64,000 bases of DNA from JAEZAA01 sp964514485 (GCA_964514485.1 CAZEWG010000003.1:1-64000); one strand, 5' to 3'; numbered from the stretch's first letter, positions 44,133-53,388 are shown. Notes: generated by a model not told the origin, from the letters alone. Numbers and translations are program-made.

Positions 44133-44507
44133 TTAAAGCAAGCTGGCGATATACTGCTTCCACTCCAGAATGGAAGTCTGTTCCGACTCATACAGATGAA
44201 ACCCCAGCAGATAACGTCCGGCCGGTGACGCGGGCCTCACCCAACGCACCTCTCCCGTCAGGCAATACTGTTTGCCATCCATGGTTTCCACATAAATCGG
44301 TAAAATACTGTCGATTAACAGAGGCTGGTCGGTTTCCAGCTGCATGCCGTTGGCCGACATATCCACGGTCATGCACTCCAGCACCTCCGCAGTTTCATCC
44401 TCACCCGGCACAGGCGATACCGTTTCCAGCCAGACTCGCGCGGGTCGATTTAATCGCGCCTCCAGCCGTCGCTCATCCAGCCTGTTCAGTCCTTCATCCA
44501 CCGCCAC
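44133..44507 (-). CDS. PilZ domain protein
   Basis: 124 aa, a single PilZ domain. The c-di-GMP motifs are RRLEAR (RxxxR, about 13-18) and DMSANGM (D/NxSxxG, about 49-55). With both motifs intact it probably binds c-di-GMP. GTG starts at 44507 or 44501 are both possible. It lies 11 bp downstream of the DUF1631 gene on the same strand, so the two are likely one operon. Confidence 0.88.
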   Translation of the reverse strand: MAVDEGLNRLDERRLEARLNRPARVWLETVSPVPGEDETAEVLECMTVDMSANGMQLETDQPLLIDSILPIYVETMDGKQYCLTGEVRWVRPASPAGRYLLGFHLYESEQTSILEWKQYIASLL

Positions 44508-44518
44508 TTACCTCTTAA

Positions 44519-46348
44519 TCAACTTTTTCTTATTGTGCCTACGACACGGGATAACCGTTCGTCAAAATCCTTGCCGCTGTCCAGAACCCTCGCGGTGCCT
44601 TCCACAATCCGATTGACCAACTCTTCCCGCTTGAACTCACCCACCCGCAACCCAATCCGATCCACAAACACCAACTTGTCGGTGGCATTCAGGCGCACCG
44701 CCAGTTTGCAGCGTTTTGGCTCTGCGTCGGCCTCCATAATTTCAATCCATCCACCTAACTGTAGCGCATCCAGCGCTTCACGGGCCTCTTGCAGACGCTC
44801 CAAACGACGCTGTTCTTCCGCCGCCACCCGCTCCAGACGAGCCTGTTCCTCGGCGGCGAGACGCTCCTGCTCCCTTTTCTCAAGCTGGGCTTGGCGTTCC
44901 CGCTCAATCTTTTCCGCTTCTTCCGCGGCCTTTTGACGGGCCAACTCCCGCTGCATTTCCGCCATGCGCGCCTGGGCAGCCTGACGTTCTTCCGCCTGGC
45001 GGCGCTGGGTTTCCTGAAGCTGATAGACCCGGACAAAGCGGGCGACGGTATTCTCCAGCAAACGGGTTAAGCCAGACGAAGCCGCAAAGGATTGCAGCCG
45101 TTGACTCTTAAGCTGCTCCTTCACATCATTCCAGGCGTCGACAGCCACCTTGGCGCCCAGATAGTTCACCCACAGCACCTGTTGGCGATACGGCAAATAA
45201 GCAATGCACTTTTGCCGCACTCCCGAGTGCTGATCCAAAAACCACTTGTCGATCAAACCATGCCCCTGATCCGTTGCCGTACCGGCAGTAATTGAAAAAC
45301 CCGGTTCCAGGTCAATCGGTGTGGCTTGGATCACTTCCAGGGTTTCGCCTTTGACCCGCCGCATCAGGAGTTCCTGAATCTCCTCCAGCCAGGCACCAGC
45401 CAGTTGCGGGTTATGTTTAAAGCTGTGCAGGGATTTGGACAGTGCCGGCACCAGACCGGCGGCGACCTCATAGAGGCGGTGCTTGGCCTGCTCATTCTCG
45501 CCGCCCTTCACCGCCACCAGCAGGGTTTCAATCAGTTTGCATTGACGCACCCAGTTGTTGCTTTCGGCACCTTCTTCCATGAGTAGCAACTGCATGGAGT
45601 CACGCCAGGGGCCCGCCAGGAATTGGGCAACCTTTTCCGGCATGGCCCCCATTGAATAGAACTGATTGATCCTGGCGCAGACCAGTTGCCGGAAGTACCA
45701 GGCCCGATCGGTGCCCAGTTCCGCTTCCCGAACCCGCTTTTCCAAGACCTTGGCGCGACTCACTTCTTTTTCGACGAATTGCTCGGCCTGATCGAGACGA
45801 CTAAATTGCTGCATGGGATCCAAGGCATCCGGCGAGTTGAGAAAGTCGCCCAGTTGCCGCAAGAAGTCACTCCATTTCTGGCCGGCCCGATCCAACCCTT
45901 CAAACCAGCCGAAACTATGGGTCACCGCCAGATGCAATAACTGCCGGATGGGGTGGCTGTCTGAGACACTAAAGGCCGGGTCCGCAACGAGCACCGCGGC
46001 CAACCCCCGAGACCACCCTTCCATCAGTCGAACCAGGGCCGGGTCCAGCGGTAAACCCGCAAACCATTCCGACAACAGCTTTTCCGCAAAGAAAAACCGG
46101 TTGATTGCGGCCCGTGGCACAGCTGTAAACTCTTTACGGTAGGTCTCGCCCAGATCCACCGCGGCGATGTTGTTTGGAATAGGCTGGCCTAACAGCCAAT
46201 GTCCCAGCTCCTTAAGATCCAGTGGTGCTTGATCGGTCGGCTGCAACAGCCGGTGTTCAGGAAACTCCAGCCGATCCAAAGCCTGAGCCAGGCTGGACTC
46301 AAGGTTTTCTTGGGCAGGAGTGGACGACTGACTACTTTCTGAGCTCAT
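44519..46348 (-). CDS. DUF1631 family protein
   Basis: 609 aa. The DUF1631 core is seen in the C-terminal half (WFLDQHSGVRQKCIAYLPYRQQVLWVNYLGAKVAVDAW) with the ending KLVFVDRIGLRVGEFKREELVNRIVEGTARVLDSGKDFDERLSRVVG. About residues 435-520 form a long Arg/Glu/Ala coiled coil. The family's function is unknown; its neighbour here is a PilZ protein, suggesting a c-di-GMP-linked process (inference). Confidence 0.82.
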   Translation of the reverse strand: MSSESSQSSTPAQENLESSLAQALDRLEFPEHRLLQPTDQAPLDLKELGHWLLGQPIPNNIAAVDLGETYRKEFTAVPRAAINRFFFAEKLLSEWFAGLPLDPALVRLMEGWSRGLAAVLVADPAFSVSDSHPIRQLLHLAVTHSFGWFEGLDRAGQKWSDFLRQLGDFLNSPDALDPMQQFSRLDQAEQFVEKEVSRAKVLEKRVREAELGTDRAWYFRQLVCARINQFYSMGAMPEKVAQFLAGPWRDSMQLLLMEEGAESNNWVRQCKLIETLLVAVKGGENEQAKHRLYEVAAGLVPALSKSLHSFKHNPQLAGAWLEEIQELLMRRVKGETLEVIQATPIDLEPGFSITAGTATDQGHGLIDKWFLDQHSGVRQKCIAYLPYRQQVLWVNYLGAKVAVDAWNDVKEQLKSQRLQSFAASSGLTRLLENTVARFVRVYQLQETQRRQAEERQAAQARMAEMQRELARQKAAEEAEKIERERQAQLEKREQERLAAEEQARLERVAAEEQRRLERLQEAREALDALQLGGWIEIMEADAEPKRCKLAVRLNATDKLVFVDRIGLRVGEFKREELVNRIVEGTARVLDSGKDFDERLSRVVGTIRKS

Positions 46349-46397
46349 GACCTTAACGGCTTTTCCGCCTGAATGAGGAGTGAATCACCTTGGCAGT

Positions 46398-46413
46398 GGA
46401 TGTGGCCACATCC
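46398..46413. promoter_or_regulatory. 16-bp perfect palindrome between DUF1631 and DAHP synthase genes
   Basis: GGATGTGGCCACATCC is a perfect palindrome, followed by the G/C-rich GGCGGCGGCCGG. It sits 50 bp upstream of the DUF1631 start and 340 bp upstream of DAHP synthase and could be an operator. It does not match a TyrR box. The rest of the 405-bp divergent region shows no other structure. Confidence 0.4.
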
Positions 46414-46753
46414 GGCGGCGGCCGGACGTCTGATTCATGAAGGTGAATTACAGCGATAAAGTATAGGTGATAATCAAGCTACCATAGGGAATCCTTTTTC
46501 CCAACAACCTTTTAGGCCGGGCCGTCAAACTATGGCCGCCTTGTTTCCCCCGCCCCTTTCAGCCATTCAAAACTTTCTGGCTCAGCCACCCCAAGCCCCA
46601 ACTAACCTCCCGGCCCACTAATCTGTACTTCTATCAAGGTCATAGCTATGCTGAATTGCATTTAGACCACGAATGGCGCAGTATTACCAACCATTCTGAC
46701 CAGCCATACCAAGGGCTGCCCGTCGCCAGATTTGAAAATTCAGGAACCGGAAA

Positions 46754-47821
46754 ATGTCTTCGACTCCGCTTGATAACGTGAATGTCATCAGCCAAGAGGT
46801 GCTGATCACTCCCGAGCAACTCAAACAAGAAGTTAAGCTCAACGACAAAGCCGCAGCCACCGTTCTGGAAGGCCGTGCCACGCTTCGCAATATTTTGGAT
46901 CGCAAAGATCATCGCCTGTTTGTCGTTGTCGGCCCATGCTCCATTCACGATCCCGAAGCCGCCCGTGACTATGCTCGCCGCTTGAAAAGGCTGGCTGATG
47001 AAGTCGGTGACACCCTCTATCTGGTCATGCGGGTCTATTTTGAAAAGCCGCGCACAACGGTGGGCTGGAAAGGCCTGATCAACGACCCCCATATGGACGA
47101 CTCGTTTGATATTGCCTACGGTCTTAAACTGGGCCGCAGCTTGCTGGTGGAACTGGCGGAAATGGGCCTGCCGACCGCAACGGAAGCCCTGGACCCCACC
47201 TCTCCCCAATACCTGCAGGATACGATTTCCTGGTCAGCGATCGGCGCCCGTACCACTGAATCCCAGACTCACCGGGAAATGAGCAGCGGCCTGTCCATGC
47301 CGGTTGGTTTCAAAAACGGTACCGATGGTGGTTTGGAAGTGGCGATCAATGCCATGAAATCCGCCTCCCGCCCCCATGCGTTCCTGGGCGTCAACCAGCA
47401 CGGTCAGGTTTCGGTCATCAAAACCAAGGGCAACCCCTACAGCCACATCGTGCTCCGGGGTGGTAACGGCAAGCCGAACTATGACTCTGTGAGCATCGCC
47501 ATGTGCGAGCAAGAGCTGGAAAAGGCCCAACTGCCCCAAAACATCATGATCGATTGCAGCCACGCCAACTCCAAAAAAGATCCGGCTCTTCAGCCACTGG
47601 TATTGAAGGATATCAGCAACCAAATCGTGGAAGGCAATAAGTCCATTGTGGGCGTGATGATTGAAAGCCACATTCACTTTGGCTCCCAGTCCATTCCGGC
47701 CAACCTGAACGACCTGAAGTACGGCGTATCCGTCACGGATGGCTGTATCGATTGGGAAACCACGGAGCAGGCCTTGCGGGAAATGCGCGAGAAGATCAAA
47801 GATATTCTCCCTAACCGCTAA
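46754..47821 (+). CDS. aroF: 3-deoxy-7-phosphoheptulonate (DAHP) synthase, class I
   Basis: 355 aa. First enzyme of the shikimate pathway, condensing PEP with erythrose 4-phosphate. Landmarks: VVVGPCSIHDPEAARDYA, VMRVYFEKPRTTVGWKGLINDP, GARTTESQTHREMSSGLSMPVGFKNGTDG and IMIDCSHANSKKD (metal and PEP site). The N-terminal extension is of the feedback-regulated AroF/G/H type; which aromatic amino acid inhibits it cannot be told. It is monocistronic. The symbol is tentative among aroF/aroG/aroH. Confidence 0.95.
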   Translation: MSSTPLDNVNVISQEVLITPEQLKQEVKLNDKAAATVLEGRATLRNILDRKDHRLFVVVGPCSIHDPEAARDYARRLKRLADEVGDTLYLVMRVYFEKPRTTVGWKGLINDPHMDDSFDIAYGLKLGRSLLVELAEMGLPTATEALDPTSPQYLQDTISWSAIGARTTESQTHREMSSGLSMPVGFKNGTDGGLEVAINAMKSASRPHAFLGVNQHGQVSVIKTKGNPYSHIVLRGGNGKPNYDSVSIAMCEQELEKAQLPQNIMIDCSHANSKKDPALQPLVLKDISNQIVEGNKSIVGVMIESHIHFGSQSIPANLNDLKYGVSVTDGCIDWETTEQALREMREKIKDILPNR

Positions 47822-47828
47822 TGACCTC

Positions 47829-47850
47829 GGGCCGTGAGTCTTCACGGCCC
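47829..47850 (+). terminator. Hairpin after DAHP synthase
   Basis: GGGCCGTGA and TCACGGCCC form a 9-bp stem with a GTCT loop 7 bp after the stop; no U-tract, so termination is uncertain. Confidence 0.45.
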
Positions 47851-47901
47851 CTCGCTGCTGCCTTTCTTCCCTAAAGCATTTCTTCTCTAATAGTATTTTT
47901 T

Positions 47902-47956
47902 CCTTGAAATCGCTTCTTCCCTGAAATCGCTTCTTTCCTGAAAGATCTGCGTCTTT
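47902..47956. repeat. Three degenerate 17-20 bp tandem repeats
   Basis: CCTTGAAATCGCTTCTT, CCCTGAAATCGCTTCTTT and a third, more diverged copy (CCTGAAAGATCTGCGTCTTT) lie head to tail just before an assembly gap, in the region between DAHP synthase and the RRM gene. Confidence 0.75.
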
Positions 47957-48004
47957 CGCCCGTCTTGGTTTTGAACCAGCCCACGACGATCGGAATCCTA
48001 ATAG

Positions 48005-48104
48005 NNNNNNNNNNNNNNNNNNNNNNNNNNNNNNNNNNNNNNNNNNNNNNNNNNNNNNNNNNNNNNNNNNNNNNNNNNNNNNNNNNNNNNNNNNNNNNNN
48101 NNNN
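48005..48104. other. Assembly gap of 100 N
   Basis: Exactly 100 N. The 55 bp before it (47950-48004) equal the 55 bp after it (48105-48159). The duplicated segment includes the stop codon of the RRM gene, so a second copy of that gene's last bases is probably an assembly artefact. Confidence 0.95.
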
Positions 48105-48152
48105 CGTCTTTCGCCCGTCTTGGTTTTGAACCAGCCCACGACGATCGGAATC

Positions 48153-48443
48153 CTAATAGCGCGGCCGACCTTGATAACGCCCGCCACCGGAGGGTCGATC
48201 CTGGGCCTGGTTGACCTTGATGGCACGCCCTTTCAAGGGTGTTTCGTTCAGGGCCTTGATCGCCTGATCCGCCTCCGAATTACTGGGCATTTCCACAAAG
48301 CCAAAACCTTTCGACTGCCCGGTGAATCGATCCATAATTACATTCACACTGGAGACTTCGCCGAAGCTGCTGAACAATTCCCGCAGCTCGTCCTCTGCAA
48401 CAGTGTAAGGCAGGTTCCCAACATATAATTTCATTGAATGCAT
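48153..48443 (-). CDS. RRM-domain RNA-binding protein
   Basis: 96 aa, one RNA-recognition motif: RNP2 is LYVGNL and RNP1 is KGFGFVEM; a short Arg/Gly tail ends in GGGRYQGRPRY. Small single-RRM proteins of this kind are common in cyanobacteria and marine gammaproteobacteria and are often cold-induced. ATG 48443 (AGGA nearby) or ATG 48434 could be the start. The stop lies in the 55-bp duplicated gap flank. Confidence 0.93.
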   Translation of the reverse strand: MHSMKLYVGNLPYTVAEDELRELFSSFGEVSSVNVIMDRFTGQSKGFGFVEMPSNSEADQAIKALNETPLKGRAIKVNQAQDRPSGGGRYQGRPRY

Positions 48444-48617
48444 CTCGTCCTAAGCGCACCGTGAGAGAAAAAAGTGCCGAGCCAGCGGTGCGCCTCACCC
48501 GACGACATCCAGTCATCCAGACTGTGCTCCAAAGCCATGGGTGGCCGGCCGCTAAATTCCCTCGCACCGGTAACCCACTAGACGCCCAGAAGGCCGAGAC
48601 TGGTGTTTTTGACACGA

Positions 48618-48656
48618 GAAAAACGCGGAAAACAGGCTAACGACAACCTGTTTTCC
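48618..48656 (-). terminator. Intrinsic terminator after cysG
   Basis: On the minus strand GGAAAACAGG and CCTGTTTTCC form a 10-bp stem (10-nt loop), followed by GCGTTTTTCTC. It lies 50 bp past the cysG stop. Confidence 0.68.
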
Positions 48657-48705
48657 CTAATCTACTCTTCTGGGAGTGATTTCTATGATGGAGTCGGGAT
48701 GGAAT

Positions 48706-50085
48706 TTAATCCAGCCAGGCCAGCTTCTCCCGCAGCTTGACCACCTCACCGATAATAATCAGTGTCGGCGCTTGGATTTCCTCCCGTTGCAGAGCGGATG
48801 GCATCTCCTGCAGGGTGCTGGTCAGCACCTTCTGGAAGCGGGTTGTGCCACGGGAAACCAGGGCAACCGGCATATCCGGCCGCATCCCATGGGCGATCAA
48901 TTGGCGACAGATCTCCGGAAGCCCTTGCAGCCCCATGTAGAAGACCAGGGTCTGATGCTCCTGAACAAACTCCTGCCAGGGCAGTGCAATACTGTTGTCT
49001 TTCAGGTGACCAGTGATAAAGCGGACCGATTGGGAATAATCCCGATGGGTGAGCGGAATGCCCGCATAAGCCGCACAGCCATTGGCGGCGCTGATGCCGG
49101 GCACCACCTGAAAAGGAATGCCCGCTTCTGACAGGCGTTCGATTTCCTCGCCGCCGCGACCGAAGATAAAAGGATCTCCCCCCTTAAGGCGCAGTACCCG
49201 TTTCCCCTGTTTCGCCAGGCTGACCAACAGCTGGTTGATATCCTCTTGGGGCAAGGTATGGCGGGAGCGCTCCTTGCCCACATTGATCCGCTCGGCGTCA
49301 CGGCGCACCAAGTCCAGAATCTCCGGCGCCACCAGTCGGTCATACAACACGACATCGGCCTGGCGCATCAATCGCAAGGCCTTGAATGTCAATAGATCCG
49401 GATCACCGGGGCCAGCGCCCACCAAATACACTTCACCCAGTTGAGTGAAATGCTCGGATTCCGCCAACACCGCTTCAATTTCCTGACGGGCCTTGTCTTC
49501 CCGGCCGCCCAAGACCAGATCGGCAATCTTGCCTTCCAGAACGGATTCCCAAAAGCGACGCCGCTGGTTCTGATGGGGTAGCTGTTCCCGAACCCGCTCC
49601 CGAAATTCCGCGGCAACGGATGCCAAGCGACCGTAGGCGTGGGGAATCAGGGATTCCAGGCGACTTCTGAGCAGTCGGGTCAGTACCGGAATCTGGGCAC
49701 CACTGGAAACGGAGACAATGATCGGTGAGCGATCAATGATGGATGGAAAAATAAAGGTGCTGAGATCGGGCTGCTCCACGACATTCACGGGCAGATGGCG
49801 CTTGCGGGCCGCCTCGGACACCCGGCGGTTCAGCACCGGGTCATCACTGGCCGCAACCACCAGCTCCACGTCGTCTAATAAGTCCTCATGGAAAGGTTCG
49901 TCCACCAGGCGCACCGCCCTATCCAAGGACAGCTCCCGCAAACTGTCACAGGGCTTGAGCGTATTGAGCAACAGCTCGGCGCCGGCCCGGCGCAGTAAGT
50001 CAGCCTTGCGTGTGGCGATATCCTGGTCACCGACCACCAGGCAACGACGCCCCTTCAAATCGAAGTGTAGCGGCAAAAATTCCAC
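48706..50085 (-). CDS. cysG: Siroheme synthase CysG
   Basis: 459 aa (E. coli 457), a trifunctional enzyme. The N-terminal half is the NAD-dependent precorrin-2 dehydrogenase/ferrochelatase (LVVGDQDIATRKADLLRRAGA; FPSIIDRSPIIVSVSSGAQ). The C-terminal half is the SAM uroporphyrinogen-III methyltransferase (VYLVGAGPGDPDLLTFKALRLM; GDPFIFGRGGEE; PGISAANG). It supplies siroheme for the sulfite reductase at 21.4 kb. The GTG start has AAGGAG 6 nt upstream. Last gene of the run ftsK-lolA-rarA-crcB-serS-cysG, with a terminator behind it. Confidence 0.97.
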   Translation of the reverse strand: MEFLPLHFDLKGRRCLVVGDQDIATRKADLLRRAGAELLLNTLKPCDSLRELSLDRAVRLVDEPFHEDLLDDVELVVAASDDPVLNRRVSEAARKRHLPVNVVEQPDLSTFIFPSIIDRSPIIVSVSSGAQIPVLTRLLRSRLESLIPHAYGRLASVAAEFRERVREQLPHQNQRRRFWESVLEGKIADLVLGGREDKARQEIEAVLAESEHFTQLGEVYLVGAGPGDPDLLTFKALRLMRQADVVLYDRLVAPEILDLVRRDAERINVGKERSRHTLPQEDINQLLVSLAKQGKRVLRLKGGDPFIFGRGGEEIERLSEAGIPFQVVPGISAANGCAAYAGIPLTHRDYSQSVRFITGHLKDNSIALPWQEFVQEHQTLVFYMGLQGLPEICRQLIAHGMRPDMPVALVSRGTTRFQKVLTSTLQEMPSALQREEIQAPTLIIIGEVVKLREKLAWLD

Positions 50086-50170
50086 GCAAGGCTCCTTATC
50101 TGTACGTCTTACAATCTCAGATCAATAGCGCTATCAACCTACCACCGGCACAATAGGCTATGGGGATTAC

Positions 50171-51445
50171 CTAGCCGATGAACTCAGTGCCGCCCATATA
50201 GGGCACCAGCGCTTCCGGAACCCGAATACGGCCGTCGGCCTGCTGATAGTTTTCCAGGATTGCCACCAGGGTACGCCCCACCGCCAAGCCTGATCCGTTC
50301 AGGGTGTGCAACAATTCGGGTTTACCCGTCTCCGGGTTACGCCAACGTCCTTGCATACGCCGTGCCTGAAAATCACGAACATTACTGCAGGAGGAAATTT
50401 CCCGATACTTTTGCTGGCCGGGCAGCCAAACCTCAATGTCGTAGGTCTTCGCCGCGGAGAAGCCCATGTCCCCACCACAGAGCACAATCACCCGATAGGG
50501 CAGCTTCAGTTTTTGCAGGATCTTTTCAGCGTGGGAAGTCAGTGCCTCCAGCGCCTCTTCGGAGTCTTGCGGGCGCACCAGATGCACCAGCTCCACCTTG
50601 TCGAACTGATGCTGGCGGATCATGCCACGTACATCCCGCCCGTAACTACCCGCCTCGCTGCGGAAGCAGGGAGAGTGACAGGCATAGCGAGCCGGTAGTT
50701 CCGCAGCATCCAGAATACGGTCGCGGGCGATGTTGGTGACCGGCACTTCCGCCGTGGGAATCAGGTAATAATCCCTTTCTCCGGGCACTTTAAACAAATC
50801 TGCCTCAAATTTGGGCAACTGGCCGGTGCCGTACAGGCTGTCCTGGTTAACCAGGTAAGGCACATAAATTTCCTGATAACCATGCTCCAGGGTATGGGTG
50901 TCGAGCATTAACTGAACCAGCGCCCGATGCATGCGCGCCAACTGCCCTTTCATGATGGCAAAACGGGAGCCGGAGATCTTGGCGGCCGTTTCGAAATCCA
51001 ACAGCCCCAGGCCCTCACCCAAATCCACGTGATCCTTGGGCTCGAAGTCCAGCCTGGTCGGCTCGCCCCAAACCCGGATCTCCACGTTGTCGTCTTCGCT
51101 GGCCCCTTCCGGCACGGAATCGTCGGGCAGGTTCGGAATTTCGGATAGAAACTGCTGGAACTCATCCTGCAGCTCTTTCAGTTGTTGCTCGGCGTCGGAC
51201 TTCTGCTGCTTGAGGGCATTCAGCTCCGCCATCACCGGAGCGATGTCTTCACCGGCCGCTTTCAGTTTACCGATATCCTTGGAGCGCCGATTCTGCTCGC
51301 CCTGCAATTCCTCCGCCTTGACTTGAAGCGCCTTGCGCCGCTCTTCCAGGCGATAGAAACGCTCCAGGTCGAAATCGAAGTGCTTTTTCTTGAGTTTTTC
51401 TGCAACCTCTTCGGGATTGCTGCGAATCAGTCTCGGGTCTAGCAT
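50171..51445 (-). CDS. serS: Seryl-tRNA synthetase
   Basis: 424 aa class II synthetase. The N-terminal long coiled-coil arm (about 30-100) grips the tRNA variable arm. Motif 2 is FRSEAGSYGRDVRGMIRQHQFDKVELV and motif 3 is NGSGLAVGRTLVAILENYQ; TAEVPVTN is the serine-site segment. It is 85 bp upstream of cysG and 102 bp downstream of crcB. Confidence 0.98.
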   Translation of the reverse strand: MLDPRLIRSNPEEVAEKLKKKHFDFDLERFYRLEERRKALQVKAEELQGEQNRRSKDIGKLKAAGEDIAPVMAELNALKQQKSDAEQQLKELQDEFQQFLSEIPNLPDDSVPEGASEDDNVEIRVWGEPTRLDFEPKDHVDLGEGLGLLDFETAAKISGSRFAIMKGQLARMHRALVQLMLDTHTLEHGYQEIYVPYLVNQDSLYGTGQLPKFEADLFKVPGERDYYLIPTAEVPVTNIARDRILDAAELPARYACHSPCFRSEAGSYGRDVRGMIRQHQFDKVELVHLVRPQDSEEALEALTSHAEKILQKLKLPYRVIVLCGGDMGFSAAKTYDIEVWLPGQQKYREISSCSNVRDFQARRMQGRWRNPETGKPELLHTLNGSGLAVGRTLVAILENYQQADGRIRVPEALVPYMGGTEFIG

Positions 51446-51547
51446 CGGTGAACCTTATTTATCCGGTATGTTCATGTGCCTTGCAAGGCGTGATCGGTCG
51501 GCGCCGCACCGACTCGTTAACAACGCTCCGTCGGTGCGCAGGGCAAG

Positions 51548-51913
51548 CTAAAACAGGCGCGTTACCCAAACCCCGAACGCCACTGCGAAAACGCATAGTA
51601 TAACGCTTGCGAGCATATACAGCACCGCTGTAAAGAGCTCGCCCCGCAGTAAAAATTGATAGGTTTCCAGGGAAAAAGCAGAAAAGGTGGTAAATCCACC
51701 TAAAAAACCAACCATCACCAGCAATTTGAGCGACTGCACATCCATACGACCCGCCCAAAGGGCCAGTGCCACCCCCATCGCCAAGGAACCCAGGCTATTC
51801 ACCACCAGGGTGGCCCATGGAAAAGTCTGGCTTGAGGACGCCAACAGTAAGGACATCCCATAGCGACAAATCGCACCCAAGGCGCCGCCAATACCTACCA
51901 GAAGCAGATTCAC
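51548..51913 (-). CDS. crcB: Fluoride exporter CrcB/Fluc
   Basis: 121 aa, four TM helices, working as a dual-topology dimer to expel fluoride. Conserved motifs: GGALGAICRYGMS, LVVNSLGSLAMG (pore Asn) and GFLGGFTTFSAFSLE (the Phe box and Na+ site). The GTG at 51913 has GGGGAGG 5 nt upstream; an upstream frame to 51946 has no ribosome-binding site. No crcB fluoride riboswitch was seen in the 120 bp before it. Between rarA and serS, the usual pseudomonad and Marinobacter order. Confidence 0.93.
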   Translation of the reverse strand: MNLLLVGIGGALGAICRYGMSLLLASSSQTFPWATLVVNSLGSLAMGVALALWAGRMDVQSLKLLVMVGFLGGFTTFSAFSLETYQFLLRGELFTAVLYMLASVILCVFAVAFGVWVTRLF

Positions 51914-52036
51914 TGAACCTCCCCTCTTGTTCAGATCGCCTGGCACCTAAGCCCCTGGCTGGAACCCACGAGCCTGGTCATTTTTGTGGACAATGATTCA
52001 AACCATTCGCCGGGAACAGTCGAGATCCGGTTGGCG

Positions 52037-53374
52037 TTATTGCCGGTAACGTTTCCGCGAACTGGCGGCATCCAGACTTTTGAGATAATCGAGCTTTTCC
52101 GAGATCCGCTTTTCCAGGCCCCGCTCGGTCGGCTGATAATAACGGGTGCCTTCCATTTCCGGCGGGAAATAACACTCTCCGGCCGCATAGGCATGCGCTT
52201 CGTCATGGGCATAGCGGTACTCGGCACCGTGTCCCAATTCCTTCATCAGTTTGGTGGGCGCATTGCGGATATGCACCGGAACCTCATAATCGGGCTTGGC
52301 ACGGGCATCGGCACGGGCCGCCTTATAGGCGGTATAGACGGCGTTACTCTTGGCGGCCACGGCGATATAGACGATCGCCTGGGCAATGGCCAACTCCCCC
52401 TCCGGACTGCCCAGACGTTCCTGCACATCCCAGGCATTCAGGGCCACCTGCAAGGCACGGGGGTCGGCATTGGCGACTTCCTCGGTGGCCATGCGCACCA
52501 CTCTTCGCGCGATATAGAGCGGATCACAGCCCGCTTCCAGCATCCGGGCATACCAATACAGTGCCGCATCCGGGTCGGAGCCACGCACTGATTTGTGCAG
52601 GGCGGAGATCTGGTCATAGAACAGATCCCCACCTTTATCGAATCGTTTCAGGGAGGTTTGCAGGGTTTCACTCAACACCTGAGCATCAACCACTTTGCCC
52701 TGCTCACTCTGGGGGGCCAGATCAACAGCAATTTCCAGATAGTTCAGGGCCAGCCGCCCGTCACCATCCGCCGCGCGGGCAATAATCGACAAATGCTCTT
52801 CCGTAATGTTGATCTGTTGATCGCCAAGCCCCCGTGAATCCTGCAAGGCCCGATTCAACAAAGTGAGCAGTTCGGCTTCCGCCAGGGGCTTCAGGACATA
52901 AACCCGGGCGCGGGAGAGCAAGGCGTTATTCAGCTCAAAGGACGGGTTTTCGGTAGTGGCGCCCACAAAAATAAAGTCCCCCTCCTCCACATAGGGTAAG
53001 AAGGCGTCTTGCTGGGACTTGTTAAAGCGGTGAACTTCGTCGACAAAGAGAATGGTTTGCTGGCCGTGTAGTTCCCGGCGGTTCTTGGCTTTTTCAGCCG
53101 CCACCCGGATTTCCTTGACGCCGGCCTGTACTGCGGAAATGGTCTCGAAATGAGCCTGGGCGGTATCCGCCAACAACCGGGCAAAGCTGGTTTTGCCCAC
53201 CCCCGGCGGCCCCCACAGAATCATGGAGTGCAAATTGCCGGACTCGACGCAGATCCGTAACGGTTTGCCCGCGCCTAACAGGTGGCTTTGTCCCACGTAT
53301 TCATCAAGATGGCGGGGCCGGACCCGGGCGGCCAAGGGAGCCTTGACCTCGGTGTCGATAAAAAGATCTGCCAT
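52037..53374 (-). CDS. rarA: Replication-associated recombination protein A
   Basis: 445 aa AAA+ ATPase acting at stalled replication forks (also called MgsA). Walker A is WGPPGVGKTSFARLLA, Walker B is ILFVDEVHRFNKSQQD, with sensor GATTENPSFELNNALLSRARV and the C-terminal MgsA tetramerisation domain. It follows lolA by 14 bp, the conserved ftsK-lolA-rarA order. Confidence 0.96.
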   Translation of the reverse strand: MADLFIDTEVKAPLAARVRPRHLDEYVGQSHLLGAGKPLRICVESGNLHSMILWGPPGVGKTSFARLLADTAQAHFETISAVQAGVKEIRVAAEKAKNRRELHGQQTILFVDEVHRFNKSQQDAFLPYVEEGDFIFVGATTENPSFELNNALLSRARVYVLKPLAEAELLTLLNRALQDSRGLGDQQINITEEHLSIIARAADGDGRLALNYLEIAVDLAPQSEQGKVVDAQVLSETLQTSLKRFDKGGDLFYDQISALHKSVRGSDPDAALYWYARMLEAGCDPLYIARRVVRMATEEVANADPRALQVALNAWDVQERLGSPEGELAIAQAIVYIAVAAKSNAVYTAYKAARADARAKPDYEVPVHIRNAPTKLMKELGHGAEYRYAHDEAHAYAAGECYFPPEMEGTRYYQPTERGLEKRISEKLDYLKSLDAASSRKRYRQ

Positions 53375-53388
53375 GGTCTGTGCCGTTC

